Source: Platanthera guangdongensis
Taxonomy: Eukaryota; Streptophyta; Magnoliopsida; Asparagales; Orchidaceae
Assembly: GCA_039583875.1 (NCBI GenBank)
Contig: CM077163.1
Location: forward strand, 233,236,646-233,300,645
Direction: 5' to 3'
DNA length: 64,000 bases
In this document: positions 46,101-58,100 of the stretch, in pieces
How positions within the stretch are numbered: the stretch's first letter is position 1
Layout: every line of letters begins with the position of its first letter
The notes under the pieces: model-generated
Told to the model about the DNA's origin: nothing
The model's database searches: none
Seen by the model: only the letters and a program-made list of their open reading frames with translations
Program-made: the position numbers and the translations under genes

Positions 46101-49100
46101 TCTCATTTTTGTTGTTGTCCATCGCCAATGGCCCTTATTTCAACTCGACGTCAAGAACGCTTTCCTGAATGGCGACCTTCAGGAAACGGTTTACATGCAA
46201 CAACCTCCCGGGTTTGAGACCACGGGGGAGTCACGGGTTTGTCATCTTCTCAAATCGCTATATGGTCTCAAACAATCCCCTCGGGCATGGTTCGACAAGT
46301 TCAGCAAAGCTCTCCGGGCAATTGGCTTCACTCGCAGCTCGGCTGACTTCTCATTGTTTACTCGCCACTAGGCCACTGGTACGGTTCTCCTATTAGTATA
46401 TGTCGACATCATTATTACTGGCAGTGACTTGGCCAGCATACAGGCCGTTAAGCTACATCTGAGCTCCGTCTTCCAAACTAAAGATCTGGGACATCTTCGG
46501 TACTTCCTCGGTCTGGAAGTGGCCAGACGGTCAGATGGTCTGGTTCTCTCTCAGCGCAAATATTGCCTGGATCTTCTTCATGATGCAGGCTACTCTGGCT
46601 GCAAACCTATTAACACTCCCATGGATGCAAATCACAAAATATGTGCTCAGGGCTCGGATTCTGATTCTCTTCTACCAAATCCAGAATATTATCGTCGTCT
46701 AGTTGGGAAGCTTATCTACCTAACAGTTACAAGACCTGATATATCTTTCGCTGTGGGACTCGTGAGTCGCTATATGCACTCTCCTCGAAGCTCTCATCTC
46801 CAGGCTGTAGAACGCATTCTCAGATATCTTAAGACAGCTCCTGGCCAAGGACTTGTATACAAAACCTCATCTTCCATTCCTACACTAGTGGCATACTCTG
46901 ATGCCGACTACGCTGGCTCCCTCGACGATCGACGATCTACTAGCGGGTTTTGCACCTATTTTGGAGGACATCTGATTACTTGGCGAAGCAAGAAACAAGC
47001 AGTGGTTGCTCCATCCTCAGCAGAAGCAGAATATCGGGCAATGACTGCTGTGGTCTCTGAACTCACATGGATTGAGAGTCTCCTTACCGACCTTGGAGTT
47101 AAACTACCTTCACCAGCTCTCCTCCTATGTGACAGTCAAGCTGTCATACATATTGCTAAAAACCCGGTCTTTCATGAAAGAACGAAGCATATTTAGGTAG
47201 ATTGTCATTTCATCCGAGAGAAAGTCCACATGAAAAAGATCGAGCTCAAGCATGTTCCAGGTACTGAACAGGTTGCTGACATCCTCACCAAAGCTCTACC
47301 GAGTACCCTCTTCTATCAGTGCCTATCCAAGCTTGGCGCATACGACTTGTACGCTCCAGCTTGCGGGGGAGTATTGGAAAAGCCCATGTAAAAGGCCCAT
47401 TAAATGACCCACTTTATTTATTTTCTTTCTCCTCCTTCTTTAGTCCCACATCATGTATAGGATTTATTCTTCTCTCTTCTCTCCTATATATTTGTATTCT
47501 CTCCTTGTATTCAAATACTTGAATAATACATACAAGCTTTGGGCACTATCAACAGTGTCCAACATCACAGGAGTTGCGTGAGTATGTAGGGGTAGTAGCG
47601 GCCGCAAAGGAGGAGCAAAAGTAGGAAGGATATGTAATGTGATGTGTGAAGAAGCAACGATAGGAAGGGGAATGTCAGAGATAATGTCAGTAACACTGCT
47701 CATCTCAGCCTGAAGAGGACCAAAGTAAGACTATTCACGAAAGGTAACATCAATAGGGCAAAATAAGTGACAAGGAGGGGGATATCTTTTATAAGCCGTG
47801 GTGGTGGAAGGGTACCCAATAAAGGAATTTGAGAGAGCGGGCATCCAATTTGTCACGATGTGGAGTATGAACGTGAGCAAAACAATTGCACCTGAATATA
47901 CGAGGGGAAATGTGAAAAGCGAGAACATAGTGTTTAATGGAAAGAAGAGTCAGAGAAGCATATTGTAAAGAGCGTGAGGGAAGACGATTAATAAGATGGG
48001 TCGAAGTTAAACCAACATCGCCCTCGTAGGACTTAGGAAGGAGTATTATAACTAACAAATAATAAGTAACCTCCAACAAGTTCTTATTTTTCTGTTCTGC
48101 AACTCCATTTTGATAAAGGTGGGGGTACAAGTGGTCTGTTGAAGAATGTTGATGTTGGCAAGATACATGCCAAACAATCCCCCATCATCGTACTCGCCAC
48201 CATTATGTATAGGCAAAACACGGGTAACTCCCCAAAACTATGTCATTACCATTCTATGAAAGGTTCAGAAGTAACAAAACACTTATTTTCTAATAAATAA
48301 AGTTATGTAGTACATGAAAAACAATCAATAAAAGTCACAAATCAGGGATACCCAGATAAAGATAATATGAGGAAAGAACCCCAGAAATTAGGTAGAGATA
48401 CATGACTTACACTGTGATGAACATGCTTCGACAATTCACAGACATCACAAAAAAAGACTCAATCAAACAACTGAAAGAAGAAAAAAGTATGGTGAGATAA
48501 GGTGGGGAGGAGTGGCGAAGACGTTGATGCCAGCATCAGATGTCAAGGAGGGAAGGAGCACTGGTGGTGGAGAGAGCACTGAAGGTCAACTACTAGTCTA
48601 ACAAGTGCAGTCCGTCGACATTCTTAGCACTGCCAACGTTCCACTTCGTAGCCGGATCCTAAAAAACACAAACATCGGGAAAGAAGTAACATAACACTTT
48701 AATGAGTTAATTATATGAAAAATATACAAGATTACGAGAAAAGGTTGAGAAATGCAATACAAAAAACAAAGAAAGGGTAGAAGAACAAGGAGTCGCTCCT
48801 CAGCTACCAATAGGGGAAAGAGAGTCATTAGCAACAATAACTTTATCGTGACTAGAGAGAGGATTGTAAGAGGCAAAGACCGATGAGGATCCAGTTATAT
48901 GATCAATAGCCCCATAGTCTATAATTCATATGTAAACGCAACATGGGCACTCAAGATACCTGATGTGGCAAAGACAGTGCCATAATCAGTGGACAAATCA
49001 AGACTGCGCAATAATGCAACATGCATCGAAATGCCTCTAGCTCCACAGTATAAAGACTCCATGAGGGAAGAATGCTCTCACATACCTCATTGACACGAGC

Positions 49101-52100
49101 AAAATACTGTGAGCGAGTACCAAGCTGTCGACCGCCGTCACGATTACATGTTCCAACCACAACCGCTCATCCCTCAACGAGGGGGAGTAAAATGGAGATG
49201 CAAATGTTAACATATCTCCTTAGTACGGCCTTTCCTTCCATAATGTCCACACATATAAGGAGTATGACTGGATGGACCATGACCAATCCCGTAAGAACAA
49301 AGTGATGGGTTTGCACGGTGGTACCATGAGAGCGGTGACGATTTTCATCACTTAGGATCATGTTGAATGCTTCCCGAAGAGAGGGAAGAGGCTCTTGATG
49401 GAGAATGTGTAAGCAAACAAAAGTAAACTTCATATTGAGGCCCATAAGGACATGCACCCGAGAATGGTTTTTGTCCTTCTGAAGGTTGACGACATCCACA
49501 ATGCATGCTTGAATAAAGGTATTGAAGTAATCAAGTTCTTGATAGAGACATTCAAATTTAAAATAGTGGGCTGAGACAAGCAAAGTTCCTTGTTTCAACA
49601 CCAAAACACGACAGGTGGGCTCAAATGTCAACGTCGAGCTACCAATTTGCAATTAAATCTCGCGGGCTCGAGTGCAGATTTTATGGGCAGAATCCATGAG
49701 CATATAAGTGTGGTATACTTAAAGAGACATGAAGTGAGGTAACCATTAGACAATAAATGAACTATCTGCATCCTGTTTTCTCCACGAAGGGTCGATTAGT
49801 GGCGGTTCAACCACAATTCCATCAATATGCCCATGCAACTAGTGACTGCAGATAGTCTGTTGAGCTGCCTTAGACCATTCAAGGTAATTTGTGCTATTCA
49901 ATGCCATTATAGTAATCTTCAGTGGTCGTGATTGCTAGTAGCTTCAAGGAGGGTGATCACATGCGGGGACAATTTGAGGAGTCGACGAGATATATAAAGA
50001 TTCAGTCAAGGACGAGGGAAGGACACTCTACCGGAGATAATCAATAAAAAAGTACGAAGAAGCAGCACATCATACAAACCCCCTTTAGATCAAGATCCAC
50101 AGGAGATGGCACAATAGGATGTGTCCACGGTGTCTCTGGCGGCTGTCAAGAAAGACAAAATGGGCGGATACTAAGAACTGCCCACTGGATTAGTAGAGAG
50201 AAACTGGAGAAGCCCTGGGATGGAGGGAAACCATGGACGAGGAGCTACGACCCCTGGAAGTTCTGACTAAAAATAGTTGACAAGGGTCTACGGGGTTGAT
50301 GAGGGTGGTCTGCAAAGTTGACGAGGGTTAGCGAGCAAGGAGCTAACGAGGAACTGCAAAGTTAACGAAGGTTTGTGGCTGAAGAAGGGGAGCTACGAGT
50401 TCTAGAAGGCATCGACGAAGATCTGTGGAGATTTGAGAGGCGATGATGAGGAATCGCGAAGTCGCTGGCTAGCGATTGCAAGGGGTTGCTGGATCAGGAG
50501 GCTAGATATACTGAAGACGCGAGACAGGATTGCTGGAGCGAGCGACGAAGTCACGTGAGACGAGATTGGAAGGGGAAAACAGATACCAAATTGAAAGAAG
50601 TCAAAAATTTTAGATTAGAAAAACTAGGGTAGCATACAATGACCTAAGTCTGTTTATAGTTTTATACTCAAAAGAACAACACAAGAAGCAACATGTGACA
50701 TACCATGTGGCATTGCAAACAAAGGAATATTAATAAGTATATAGATTCAATTCGTATCATGACATTTGATTTGATGTGCATTAAGTAAGAAATGTGTGTG
50801 CTAAAGGTTTGTTGAGTTATAAAAGATATGTGCAAAGGCGGGTGGCTGGATCTGGGCTGGAATGCACAGAATTGGGTAGGGGAAGGGCTTTGGAGGTGGA
50901 TCCACGGACGGGGGCGGCGGAAATAGAGTTGGGAGGCTGTAGACAACAAGGTGGCTGTCGTGGTGGGGGGGGTGAAGGAGCGGCGGTGGCGTACTAGGGT
51001 GAGAAGGGGGCGACAGTTGTTGTTTGGGCAGTGGAGGGGCCAGTGGCTGCTGCTGGGAGTGGTGGAAGGGCTGGCAACTGCTGTTGGAGAGAGGGAAAAA
51101 GGGGCTCCAGGCGGCTGATAATAGCAGGGCTATAAGAAGGCCGACGACAGCTATGGGGGGCTTTGGGAGGGGGGAAAGGGATTATAGGTGGGGGAAAGGA
51201 GGCTTGGGTTAGGTAGTACCTTGTGGAGGAAGATAAGCGCCTAGGAGTCGTCACCTAGGGTTCCACAAAATCGCGGGATTCCGGGAATGAACTCTCCAAA
51301 TCTACAATCGTCCTAAATAACCCCCTAACAATATTTATAATAAAGAGAAACAAGGGCATCCCACCATCGACGGCTATGATTGGCCGGTTACCCAAATAAT
51401 CAAAATAAATGCAAAAATAACAAAATAATGTATGAAACCAAATCAGAATGTGGATCCAGACGCATTCGCGGAGTCGGATCGGCGATCCGATCAAGTCTTC
51501 TTGCGCGAGTACATGAATGTGGGTGGGTCCCTCCATGCGGCAAACCCCTCCCGATGCATGCTCTGACGGATCCCCATCAACTTCTAATTAGTAGAGTAAA
51601 GGCAATATACATGATATGAAATGTTAGTGAGGGTAATATTAACAACTATCAAACTATCGTACTAGAAGAAGAAATACGCAAGTGTGATAAATTTAAGTAT
51701 CATATTGATTATTCAGACACCTCCAACCACACTCAACAATTAAGGAGGAATGCAAGAGGGCGATTTGGGAATGTCAGAATTATGAAGATGCTTACAAAAT
51801 ATGTTCAAAGTGATTTGCTTTGACATATATTTATTGTCAAATGTCATACTTCTAAACTTCTAATTGGCTTATAATAAAGGGATATAGATCTTCTGATGAA
51901 GAGTAGGCTAAGGGGTGCACAAATCCAAGACTACTAGGGGTGTGGACGAAAACCTGACACGCTAACCCTTATCTATATGCAATGATACCGTCGGTGACGG
52001 CCACAAATTAGTACGAGCAATACCAATAATCAACTCACACAATAATATTTAAAAAGAGAAAAGCATGCATTTTAGCAAAGCATTTAATGACTTTCCTCCG

Positions 52101-55100
52101 CTCGGAGGGCCAAAGAAAAGTGCGCAGCAAATGAGTCTCACCAGCAAATCACAAGTGATTCGAGACGATCTAACTACAGACAATTTATCTAAGCAAATAT
52201 AAGATCCAAACCAATAATAATGCTGAAAATAATCGTTCAATATAACAAGTGACTCACCGAATAAAGTGCTTGTCCAAGACAATGGAGATTTCGGAGGACA
52301 AGTGTTAACGGCGATCCGATTGGAGGCGAAATGACAATGAAGACGACTGTATTTGACGGTGGGAAGTGGGATTGGGCTGGAAAGGGGTAGATCCGGTTAT
52401 ATGGAAGCGGATCTGGGCGGCGGGAGGGTGGATCCGGCGGTTTGGAAGCAGATCCGGGCTGTGGGAGGTGGATCAGATAGGCGGGTGACTGGATCTGGGC
52501 TGGAATGCACAGAATTGGGTAGGAGAGGGGATTTGGAGGTGAATCCACGGACGGGGGCGGCGGAAATAGAGTTGGGAGGCTGCAGACAACAGGGTGGTTG
52601 TCGTGAGGGGTGTGGAAATTATACCACCATTTACTGACAATTATACCACCATTTAGCACGAGTCATCTAGCTAAACTGGCAATTATACCACCATTTAACA
52701 CAAGTCACCTAGCTAAACTGGCAATTATACCACCATTTACCTTCCACAATGCCTCATCAACCTGTCCATCACCGGTCCTAGTTTCTTCCTCGACTCAACG
52801 ACACTTCCGCCAACTTCGGCCAACCACAATTAATCCCTCATTTAGCTGCTAACATCTCCACCTTCTTCCCCGTGACAACCCAGTCATCTCCTCAATATTC
52901 ATCATCCCATCCAATTGATTTAAACATTTAACCACACTTACACAGTTACACCCCTCTTTCACTTACCAGACCATCTCCTTTTGCAATCAATAATGCGGAA
53001 GCCAACCACCCTGCAACTTCAAGTCCACCTTTCCTCTTCACGACCTTGTTGTAGACCCATGATTCCTCAATTTCCACTACCTCTGCCATGTTATCTACTC
53101 CGACCATGCTTAATACCCCTTACAACTTTCACTACCCTTCCCTGCATCTCCACACTACAAATCACCTCTCCACTCAATACCATCCCACCTAATGTGCCCT
53201 GTCTCACTCATGTCCATTGCACCCTGCTCCAAGCTTTGCCTGACTATTGTTTAGCGTTGTCACCCTCGACAAATAACATTCCCTCATTTCACCACCACTA
53301 GAGATTTAAGAACCAGCCAGACTAGTCGCAATTTCTCACAATACCCGCACTGCATATATCTCCATCCAAACTACTCACAAACACAACCCCTTCTCCCAAA
53401 ACCTACCAAGTCCACTTCCCTAACCTCAAGCAGCTACAACAGCCTGGCACGTCCACCCCCTTGTCAGCTGTCCCAGTCAAGCAGCCGTCTAGAAACAAAG
53501 CCACGACACCCTCTGGATAACCTTCGTCGACGCCAAAATTCCCACACACCCTAAGGTCCATCTACTTCCCTTCTTCCTTCAACACCTGAGTCTTGTTGCC
53601 GCCCACACCATCTAGTGGGCCAACCACAACCAGCCACGCGGCTTTGCTTACCTTCCCATCCTATTATTTTCTTTGTTTGAAAATATACGCCCGCCAACAC
53701 TCCGATATTTCAAGTACCAAGTTGTTGCCCTCTTCTTTCAATTCAACCGGGTCTCACAAAATCACATCCAAGCCGAAACTTTAACTCATTTTCTTTCTGT
53801 TCCAATTATGTGCAATGACCTCAACTCTAAATCAAACATACCCACCCATCTCTACAGTAAATATCAAATAGGTTGCCTGTTGCTCAACATTCCAACATCA
53901 TGCCACACATATTCATCAATTTAAAACTAATATTATTACCCAATTGCATTGATTCACGCCCAAGCACTCCTTTAACTCCAAACAACACACCCACCATAAC
54001 CCACTTAGACACAACTCATGAGCCCACACTTTCACAATAACCTTTAACTAAAATTATTCTACCCCCATTCTCATCCGCCCAACACATCCATCTTGGTAAT
54101 TATGTATCTGTCGTGCAATTTATGATCTTGAAAAATCTACTCACAGTTACGATTTGGACACGATGCCGATTTCGTTCTATTTAGCATGCCTTGAGGATGA
54201 CAATTTGTTAAGTGTTGGCAAGTGTTACGGAGGCACCAAACACGCTCATCAAACAAGTCAATGTAAAACTCACGCTAAGACCCACACAACGTTTGAGACC
54301 ACATTCGATAATCAAGAAGGAATCCATATGTTCTTTAGGGATCATAATAAATGCAGGGATATTTATGGGTGTTTTTATTAGGTAGCTAGTATGTGTATTT
54401 ATTAATTAATAAAAGTAAGAGTAATAACAAATGTCTATACTAGGTAGTTAAAATATAATTAATTAGGGGGTATTATTATGTGTGCCCAATGAGTGCTTTA
54501 AAAGGTTTTCATGTAAGAGTGATATTTTAAAGTTCTCGAACTCCTGGAGAGGAATCAATTGGACCAAGCGTGGGACGAGGAATTCATTCCACAAGATCGT
54601 ATTTGTCTTAGACTAGGCGGAAGTTATGTTCTGATTTTGTAAGTATTTTCATCTTCCATGTGTCATTCTTTGTGTATTTCTTCCTCTACCTATCCCCTCG
54701 ACCTCTGGGAAGTTAGTATTTCATAATAATATAACCTCTTAAATTAAGGTGGGTTCATTAAACTAGAAAAGTGGCTCCAAAATGGCATCTGATAAGAGGG
54801 TATCAATCATATCATGGAGACTCAAATGTAAATTTTATAGAACTGTAATTAGGTCGTTAATGTTGAATAGTTATGATTGTTGGCAGTAAAAAAAACTCTT
54901 GATATCTAAGTTTAGTGTAGCAATAGTAAGAGTTCTACGAATTTCATGCAAAAGCACAAAATATATATTAATGAATGAACATATTAGTAAAAAATTGGAA
55001 TGATATCTATCGAAAATAAGATAGTATGAAATAGACTTGGTGATATAAGCATGCACAACAAAGGGTAACTAAACAAATTACGGAGTTACTGTCAAAGCAT

Positions 55101-58100
55101 AAAACCCAAGGTAACAAAGATGAAAATAGTTCAAAATGCTTTGCATAGTTTAAGTTTAATATTTCAGGTAAAACTTGAGAAGAACAAATTAAAAATGAGA
55201 ATTCATAAAAAGGAATCAAAAGTTGGGATAATTGATGACAAAGATGATGATAATGAATGATCTCAAGATTTAGAGATGATTCTATTTCAAACATGTCCCC
55301 ATGAATAGAAAGATCCTTCGAAGAATAAAAATTTCAATTACTGCAACTTACATAGCTCATATACACACGTTTTCATTGCCCGTGTAAACTAGTTGTGCGG
55401 TCAAGACGTCAATTTTTTTTCGTTGGTTTGATAAATAAAAAAACAAGATTAGTCTTTCATCGAGATGCATGCTTATGATTGTGTAATATTACTATTGGTC
55501 TACTGCACTCATAGTACCTTTCCATAGCACAACACATTCATATTTTTATTTCTCCATTTATTATTGTCAAAAGGGGGAGATTGTGAAGGCACATTCCTTA
55601 ATGTCTAGTGTCACAAATTTGATCAATAGCAGACATGTATTTGATGCGTGCACAAGATTTTTTTCATGATGAGTAAAATGGCGCCTATGCAATCAAGAAA
55701 AATCTGGAGTCTAGAAATTCTCCATTGAGGCCAACATCAGTAGCTGACGTCACCTTAGTGTTCATTTTCCTTCAGTTCATAGACAAACTTTGGTTTTTAG
55801 AGGTTTCTTCATTCGCCCGTCATCAACGTTAACGTTGGACGTCAGCCTTATTTCTTCGCTACCACTAGTCCGGTAGCGTTGACGCCAACTTCCAGTAACT
55901 CATACTTGAAATGCATTTTTTCAATGGAGGAAACTTTTCTTCATGACCACCAGCGTCAGAGGTTACTGCTCGGCGTCAGAGGCTACTACTCAATGACAGC
56001 AACCCACCTAAAATCGTGGACTATAAATATGACCCGATTTTTAGGTCATTGAGGGGGTTTGAAAAGAGAGGAAGGTGTAGTCGTCACTAGAGAAAGAGGT
56101 CTTATCCTCTCATTCAAAAGGGGATCTTGGAAAAATGAACAAGGTTTGTGAATCAAAACTCATAGATTCAAGAAGATGGAGTTTCTCAAGCCTGAAACCA
56201 TCATTCTCCTCCATTGAAGCCCTTGATCTTCATGTGTTTGCTTGAATAGATGATGAAGATAATGATTAAGTCATCCTTAAGCAACTGAAGGCGGTGAGAA
56301 CCAAGTCCATCAAAGTGATCATTTGAGGTCTTATTCCCCCTTTCACCCTCAAGATGCTGAAGACTTGAGAGAATCCACACATCATCGTTCTAGTTCGTGG
56401 AAAGGCATCTTCATCTAAACGACTAGTCAAATAAGAGGCCTACACCAATGGGGGTTTTCCTAATACCATTATCAATCCTTTTCTTTATTTTATATTTTCC
56501 TTATTTTTGTGTAGATTGTTAAAAATCACAGTGGGTTTGGCCAACTAGATTTTGGTAGAATCTAAGGTTAAGTACCCGAGTTGGAGAGGCCTATTCGGTC
56601 ACATGTGGGTGAGAATTCGGTATAGAAACCGAAATCGTCTGAAGGAGACTCAGACAAGTGAGTGTGGGGGTAGTCTCCGCGTAGGAGAGGGCCAGTAGGG
56701 CAATCATGAGAGGATTGACGACGACCAAACGGGTCAGTGGACTCGGTATAGAAACTCAAAGTACTTATATTATAGCCTCTATCTCAATGTCAGAGATAAT
56801 TCATATTTGTAAATTGTAATACACTTTAACTCCTTTTGTAATTAACATGGTTTAACTTTATGAGTATTTGATTGTCTCTTATTACCATTTTGTTATTGCT
56901 AAGACAGTGCTATAATTTTTAATTATTCATCATGTTTTATAACTCTACCGAGCTCCCTTATAATTCAATATACTGCATTACTTAGGACTAAATTTTATTC
57001 ACACATCATCTAAGGTAGCTTCATGATCCAACACACAAGTTCTCCTTGCACAACATTGAACCAAAGGAGCTAGTAGTCTAGTTGTCGTAGGTTTGTATTT
57101 TTGTCTCGCAGAGACAACACTTCTAATCGCTGCATGATTTTATACCATGTGATCCTTTTTTCTCTCCTCCTTTATATAATTTTAAATTATTGTACTTTAG
57201 TTTATATTGTGTTTTTAATACTTAATACTTTATTTTTTATATCCCCTTTTATGTTTTTTATTTATTTTAGGTTATTTTAGTTTAATATATTATAATATAT
57301 TTTATTTTATGGTAAATCTTATATGTGATGTTTCTGATGTAGTTAAAAAATTAAATTCATTAGATGTCTGATTAATTTGATGGTGTAACATGAGACTTCT
57401 TTTTTATATAGTATTGTTACAGGTAAAATAATCTCAACTTTTTCCTTTTGGAAAAAAAGTAACTGCATTTTCAGCCAACGTTAAATATTATATAGTAAAA
57501 AGGCCAAATGAAGCAACTCACAATCTGAAGCTTAATGGTCTTCCCATCCTGTTCAACAGTACGTATTTTCTGCAATATACAGATGCAAAAGCCTTATCAT
57601 GCTCTGAAAATTGTCAAATGAGGGCTACTATTAGGAAAGAAAAAAAGCACACTTACAAAATCTACTCCAATGGTGCTGATATAGCTCTCCAAATATGAAT
57701 CATCCTATAACACAAATTAATTAGGGCTCCATAAAAATAGGATGGACCGTAACATAAACAAAAAAAGGAAATGCAGCATCATAAAGGAAACTATATGGTG
57801 AAATAAACATAACATTCTAGCAAAGTAGATAATTTACACAAGAGAACATTGCATTTGAGAAGATAAACTAGAGAGCCTTCAATACTACAATATAATATAC
57901 CGATATAAATAAACTTTTGCTGATTATCCATACCAAGTTAGTTATTTTTATACGATTTCATGAGTTCAAACTTCAAAGTCTGTCAATGATCAATCGGGAC
58001 AAAGTCAAATGATAAATAGGCTAATGAAGGAAGTATGAGTAAATTAAAGTCAACACATTCAAGTTCATGCCTACTAGAGATTCAGATCCAATCAATTAAG

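Larger units (their letters stand above)
42248..47554 (+). mobile_element. Copia-3: short-LTR Copia element with TA...CA ends
   Basis: Complete 5,307-bp element with 184/183-bp LTRs starting TATTGG and ending CAACA. It is flanked by GTGTC at 42243-42247 and 47555-47559. It has a Met primer site directly after the 5' LTR, a long leader, gag-pol with several breaks and a purine tract before the 3' LTR. It is inserted in an older minus-strand Copia inside Rab intron 4. LTR differences by hand: three substitutions and one indel. The small LTR suggests an Ale/Retrofit-like lineage, but this is only a guess. Confidence 0.95.

Noticed and set aside
50994..51254. Pro/Ser-rich frame in the dispersed repeat as a gene
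   Set aside because: Not conserved with the other copy at 5.0-5.4 kb, and composition-driven.
54154..54381. 75-codon open frame with several His and Cys
   Set aside because: No recognisable motif arrangement. Too little to call a gene.
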